Below, one piece after another: positions 58,601-64,000 of a DNA stretch of 64,000 bases; the first letter of the stretch is position 1; each line of letters opens with the position of its first letter. The stretch is from the NCBI RefSeq assembly GCF_000189635.1, contig NW_002476353.1, forward strand, positions 620,001-684,000. The letters are read 5' to 3'. Position numbers and translations under genes: made by a program. Source of the stretch: Tetrahymena thermophila SB210. Lineage: Eukaryota; Ciliophora; Oligohymenophorea; Hymenostomatida; Tetrahymenidae. The notes under the pieces were generated by a model. The model saw only the letters and a program-made list of their open reading frames with translations. It did no database searches and was not told the origin of the DNA.

Positions 58601-61600
58601 AGAAATTGATAATTAATAGCATTTATGGATATATTTTGCTTTATCCACTTCTCTTTTAATAAATCTAATTTCTATTGAAAACGAAACAAATTTATTTTAT
58701 TCATTCATTCATAAGATAATAAATGAAATATTATTGAATAAAATATTCATTAGTAGAAGCTTTTCAAACTTATTTTGCTATTTCTGTAAGCTTTGCGAAA
58801 GTTTCACTTTATCTTTCTGCTAATAGCGTGCTTAGAATATTAATCTTGATTTTTATTCAAGAATTAAATATGAAGAATGAAAATAGTTAAACAAAAATAT
58901 GCTATGTATCTATCTATTTATTTTTCATATTTAGAATAGATACTTTTAATAAAATCTTCCTTAAACAATAATTTAAGTGAAGAGTATTAAATTATTTATT
59001 TTTTAAGAAATGAATCGATATGAAACTTTTTTGATTTGTTTGTTTCTTTGCGTCATTCCTTTTTTCCTCTTGGTTATAAAATTATAAACAATCTTACTTC
59101 AGCCTTGAAAAGGTTCTTGTGGTTCTTTCTGGCCTTTTCTCTACCGAAGTAGTCATCTTCGAACTTAGCAGTGTTAACACCGGTAAGATCAACCTTGGTG
59201 GAGGTAGAAAGAGTGTAAGCTTAGTTGACTCTCTTCAAGGGGACACCGTTAACCTTGTAGGGACCGGTGACCAACAACAAGCCAGACTTGAGTTGCTTAA
59301 GGAAGACGACTCTCTTACCTCTGAATCTACCAGCGAGGAGGATGAGAACGGTACCAGGGGCGATGTCGTTTCTCAACTTGGTGGCGGTAGCCTTCTTAAG
59401 TTGTCTTCTGTGGAAGGGGGTGGCTTCATCATCAGCCTTGTACCACTTGGAGATCTTTGAAACACCTCTGTTTTTACCAGCAGGACCTCTAGCCATTTTT
59501 ACTATATTGTTTTGTTTGAGTTTTTAATTAAAATTAATTGATTTTTTCTTCTTTTTTATCTTTATACGTATAAAATTATCACTCTGGGAATCTTATGAAA
59601 AAAATTTGTATTTAATTTCTCCCCTTAATTTCACCTCCAATCTCCATAAATATCATATCAATTCATTCACTCATACATGAAATAGCAAATACTGTTTGAC
59701 TGCATCAAAAATACAGTGCTTCAGCTCTATATAAAAATTTATTTTCAACCAAATTGATTCAAATAGCCTTAGCAGGCATATACTCCATATTTTTTTAACT
59801 TAAACCCCTTTTATTTTTTTTCAAATAATTATTTATTTTTGTTTAAGAATCATTTTTTTTATTGATAAAAAATAATATTTAAATAAATAAGCTAATTAAT
59901 ATAATTTTAACATTTAACTAATGAATGAATTATTTTCATCAAAATTGAACTTGTTTATATATATGTTTAATAAATTCATCATAGTATATCTGAGTCATTA
60001 TAAAAACAAATATGCATAGATTTATTCTGAATACAAATTATTAAAATTTAATTTTTTTTAAATATTGATTGAAATTAGTTAATTAATTAATTATTTATTT
60101 ATTTATTTATTATTTTTAATTATTTTAAAAATTATTTTTTAATTAAAACATCATTAATTCCTTCATGGCTTAAGTTTTTCTTCAACCTCAAAAATTTCAT
60201 CACTTATTTAACTTTCTCTGAATTTTTCTTTTTAAAAATCTTTAATAGATACACCTGTTGAGCCTGCTGCTCCACCAAACAAATGAGATATATTACTTAT
60301 TGATTAGAAAGCTATATTAATATCATCAATATTGCAGTCTTCAATAAATATCCCCTCTTGAGTTACTTAGCACAGAGGTTTAAAGAGCATTTTTGTGTTT
60401 TGATCCAAATCTAAACCTTTTATTTATTTATTTTTTTTATTAAAATTATTGTAAATATTAATATTTAATTTACCAATAATCATCAAATTAACTAAATCAG
60501 TTTATTCTTCGTTTTCATTTTTTTAGGTGTTCATACTTTGTTCCAAGCTCTTTTTTAGTAGTCTGCAATATTTTTATTTTTATGAATCACTTTCAATGGT
60601 ATTATCTAAGTTATCCGTAAGAACAACTATCCATTTTAAATTTTTTCTATCTTCTACTTTGTAAAAAAGCTTACGAGCAGTGTATATACTCCTGCACAAT
60701 TTTCTGAATGTTGGCTATTCAGAAGTATCGTTTTTGCCACTTTCTGTTAAATTTTAAGCTTCTTAGTCTATATAATTTTCTTTACTTTTTAAATTTAAAT
60801 CTGATTCTTCATTAATTTTCTTTTTATCTTGAGCTTGAGGATTTTCATTAATTGTTAAATTTTATTCCATTGATGACCTAAAATACTTTTCATTATTATG
60901 CTTATACTTCAACTCAAAAATAACATCAATTTGCTTTCTCATTAAAATACAAGCCATCCTATCATTTGCTTCAATATAACTTAATTTTATTAAAAAAATA
61001 AAATTTATAAATATATATTTTATTATATAATAAGCTTATCTACCTATCATAAATTTTCCAAAAAACCTGAGCTATCATTTCTCTAGCGTTTTAAAATTAT
61101 TTCTTCTTTTTTTTCTTTTTTAATTCCACTTATTGGCTAAAATTTATCACAAATGCTATATCTTTATTCTTACGAACCTTGAATCCTTGTATCATGTCAA
61201 TTAGAGATTTAGGCATTTTAGGGTAGAATTTTTCTAATATTTGCTTTACATGAGTCAAATAGCTGTATCTATTTAATTTCATAAATTAATTTTAAGTTTA
61301 AAATAAAATGTATTCTTCAAAAAAGAAATTTAACAACTAATTAAAATTAATGCTTTTTTATTAATTTACCTAATAGCAGGATCATAATATTTATATTTTT
61401 TGATACACTTTTAAAAATATTCATAAGCATCTGAATATAGTCCTGCACCTTTAAGGTAAAGAAATATATAAAAGTGGTGAACTTAATTTAAAATATCTTT
61501 ATTGCCTTGATTTCCTCCCATTTACTCATATTATTAAAGTATCTTTAAAATAAAATATTTTATATTTTCATTAATAAATAATTTTTTTTTTTTTAATTAC

Positions 61601-64000
61601 TTTTTAGGCTTCATTATATGCGTCATATGATTTGTTAAACTCTGTCTCACCTAAATCGGGAGTCCTATCTACGAACTTGTTAAAATCTGCGCATTCTAAA
61701 TACAAAGAAATAAGCCTAATAATAACTATGAAGTGTCTTTTAAGAATATCAGGCACAGGTTCAATGTTTTTGAATAATCTTGAAACAATTTTATATCTTT
61801 TTCATTAAATTAAATGCCAAGTTAAACATAAAAATATTTAAGTATATAATTAATTACTTTTCAATAGCTTTTTCAGCCAATCTTTTGGCTTATTTTCTAT
61901 CAGTTTTTTTTATATCAAAGGCATAAATACAATAGGCATTTGCTAATTAATTACATCTGTCTATATATATAGGCTCTAGCTTTTGTTTCAATATGTTATA
62001 ATTTTTCTTAGAAATCTTTATTTTCGTATTTTAAATATTTTTAGGTTTTAAGATATTAAATTATTGCATTTAAATGGCTTTTATAGGTGTAGAGTAAGGT
62101 TTGGAAGGAATACCATTAAATATTTCAAATTTTTATCTATTGTTATTTTTCATCATTGAATACTATCTGTCAATTTTCATTGTATTGTATGAAGATTCTC
62201 CAGAGTGCTTATCATTTTTGTTATCCTTTTTCTTTGGATGCTATATTTAGTCTCTATTAAGTATTTGATCGAAAAAACTCTCAACAGTATCGCATTTCAT
62301 AATACTCTCAGGGATATTCTCAAGATCAATGATTAACTCCCCATTTTCCTGCATCAACTCTTCATTTTTATCTTCTGCTAAATATTTCCACCCTTTTTCA
62401 GGTTTCACATTATAAAACTACTCTAAGGGATATCCACCTATCAACTAAATCATCTTATCTTCCTAATATAAAAAATAATTTTCAAAATGAACAATTCTAA
62501 TTTTATATTTATTACAACAATTTCAAGAGATTTCTTGAATGAAATAATTGCTTATTTGTATCTTTGATTTTGGATATGAATAAGTCCAATGTTATTATTT
62601 GCAATAATAATGCCTTTTAGATAGTTTAATTTTTAAAAATGTTTAAGAGCACTACAGAGCCTTATAAGTTTGACAGAGTCTTCTTCATTTTTATAGTATT
62701 TATCCATCGAAAACCTAAGGCAGTCATATAAAAAACTTAAAGAATCATAAAACTCTTTGACTTCTTTGATTGAATCTTTGTAAATAAAATAATTATAAGA
62801 AGATTGAAAGAGCAAATAATATCAATTTACATTTAGTATTAATCGGTATAGTTAATTCCAAATTATCTTCGCATATCATTTTTATTTTGCTCTTGCAGTC
62901 CTTTAGAGGGTTTATAAAATTTAAAAAGGTTCGATAAATAATTATGTATGCTAGTACCAGATTGAAAATGTAGATGTAGGTAGGGTATTCATACATATAA
63001 GTAAATTCTTTATCTGAAAAGTTATTAAATGGTGTTTTTATTTGTTTTTTCGAAGAAATCGAACATAAGGTAATGTAACCTAGTTAGTTAGACTGGTAAT
63101 TTATATTAACTGAATCACATGCTATCCATGCATCTTCAGTTTAATTAATGAGGAGACTTCCTCTCATTGTATTATAATTTGTTACAATTGTGTTTATTTC
63201 CTAAGAAAGAGGAAGTAATTAGGAGCTAGTTGAGTTTGGCAAAGTAGGTGAAGTGAAAATAATTTAGCTAGCTCTTAATATAATAAATAGCTTATCTAAA
63301 TTTTAATATATCTTTTATTAATACATTACCCATCTTTGAAATTCATTAAAATTTTATTTAAGAATGATACATGCAGTACCACAAAAATTATTTTAACATT
63401 GTATATCGATTTCTATCACTATACATAGGTATTGAGCCTCCTATGTTTATGATGAAAAAGAAATAAAAGTGAGATCTTTATTATTATTTAGGTAATTTGA
63501 TTTAACATTTTAATAGTAAGGAGTTTTGCTAAAATCATAACCTGCATTCCCACTAAATTAATTGCCTTTTTTGGCAGGAAAACGCATATACATTTTTGTA
63601 AACTCAGAATAAATAATAATATCACTTATAAATGCCTAATAGCCAACATATACAGGTCTTATCAACTCAAATATTCTTAAATAATTATTAGTTACTTGTT
63701 ACTATTGTTAAGGATTTAATTAGCTAATTTATATATCAGTTTGAGATGCACTACTGCACCATAAAAAAGCTTTTACTGACTACTATGTACTCTAATTATA
63801 TCCTAAAATAATAGTAGGTCCATTATTATCTACATCCAAAACATTGGAAGTGTAGGTCTACAAAGAAGTAGGACTTTATTTATAATTTTAAATAGCAATA
63901 TTCTCAGCCTTATTTTTTATTTGAAATAAAGTATTATAGTGGCGATTGAAAAAAGTTTCTATTTAATCTCCTGCTTCTATTGTTAATTGCTGTATACTCT

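Overview
The window reads as nuclear DNA of a ciliate of the Tetrahymena type. Composition is extremely AT-rich. The recognisable genes run through many in-frame TAA and TAG codons, which must mean glutamine, and every assigned gene ends at TGA. Introns are numerous and mostly 50 to 400 bases with GT...AG ends, too long for Paramecium. I saw no telomere repeat, tRNA, rRNA, retroelement or virus-like element.

Left part (1-12,500): a truncated MORN-repeat gene; an AIG1-type GTPase gene (-) followed by two decayed partial copies of itself; and a membrane RING-H2 protein gene (+). Next come two weak gene candidates on the minus strand (5,364-6,083 and 6,438-6,760), then nearly 6 kb of AT-rich DNA without a recognisable gene but with short inverted-repeat elements.

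Centre (12,500-30,000): mitochondrial ribosomal protein uL15m (+), phosphatidylglycerophosphate synthase PGS1 (-), a type III beta phosphatidylinositol 4-kinase (-), a probable mitochondrial protein of unknown family (-), a TTLL9-type tubulin ligase (+) and a tetraspanin-like protein (+).

Right part (30,000-64,000): a large cysteine-rich multi-pass receptor-like protein (-), a glutamine-rich coiled-coil protein (-), and two paralogous OFA-type major facilitator transporters (+) about 6 kb apart. Between the transporters lie a slime-mould-cAMP-receptor-like GPCR (-) and a Schlafen AlbA_2 protein (-); the tail of the AlbA_2 gene recurs as decayed tandem copies downstream. Ribosomal protein eL6 (-) follows. 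The last gene (-) encodes a membrane sensor-like protein with a C-terminal von Willebrand A-like domain and runs off the right edge.

The genes do not form an operon or an obvious pathway. Housekeeping functions (mitochondrial translation, cardiolipin precursor synthesis, phosphoinositide signalling, ciliary tubulin modification, cytosolic ribosome) are mixed with lineage-specific membrane proteins. Exon boundaries were read by hand from reading frame and GT/AG signals. Those for uL15m, PGS1, TTLL9, the mitochondrial protein, both transporters and eL6 sum to an exact multiple of three and keep frame throughout. The 5' end of the PI4-kinase, the internal exons of the cysteine-rich gene and those of the last gene are less certain.
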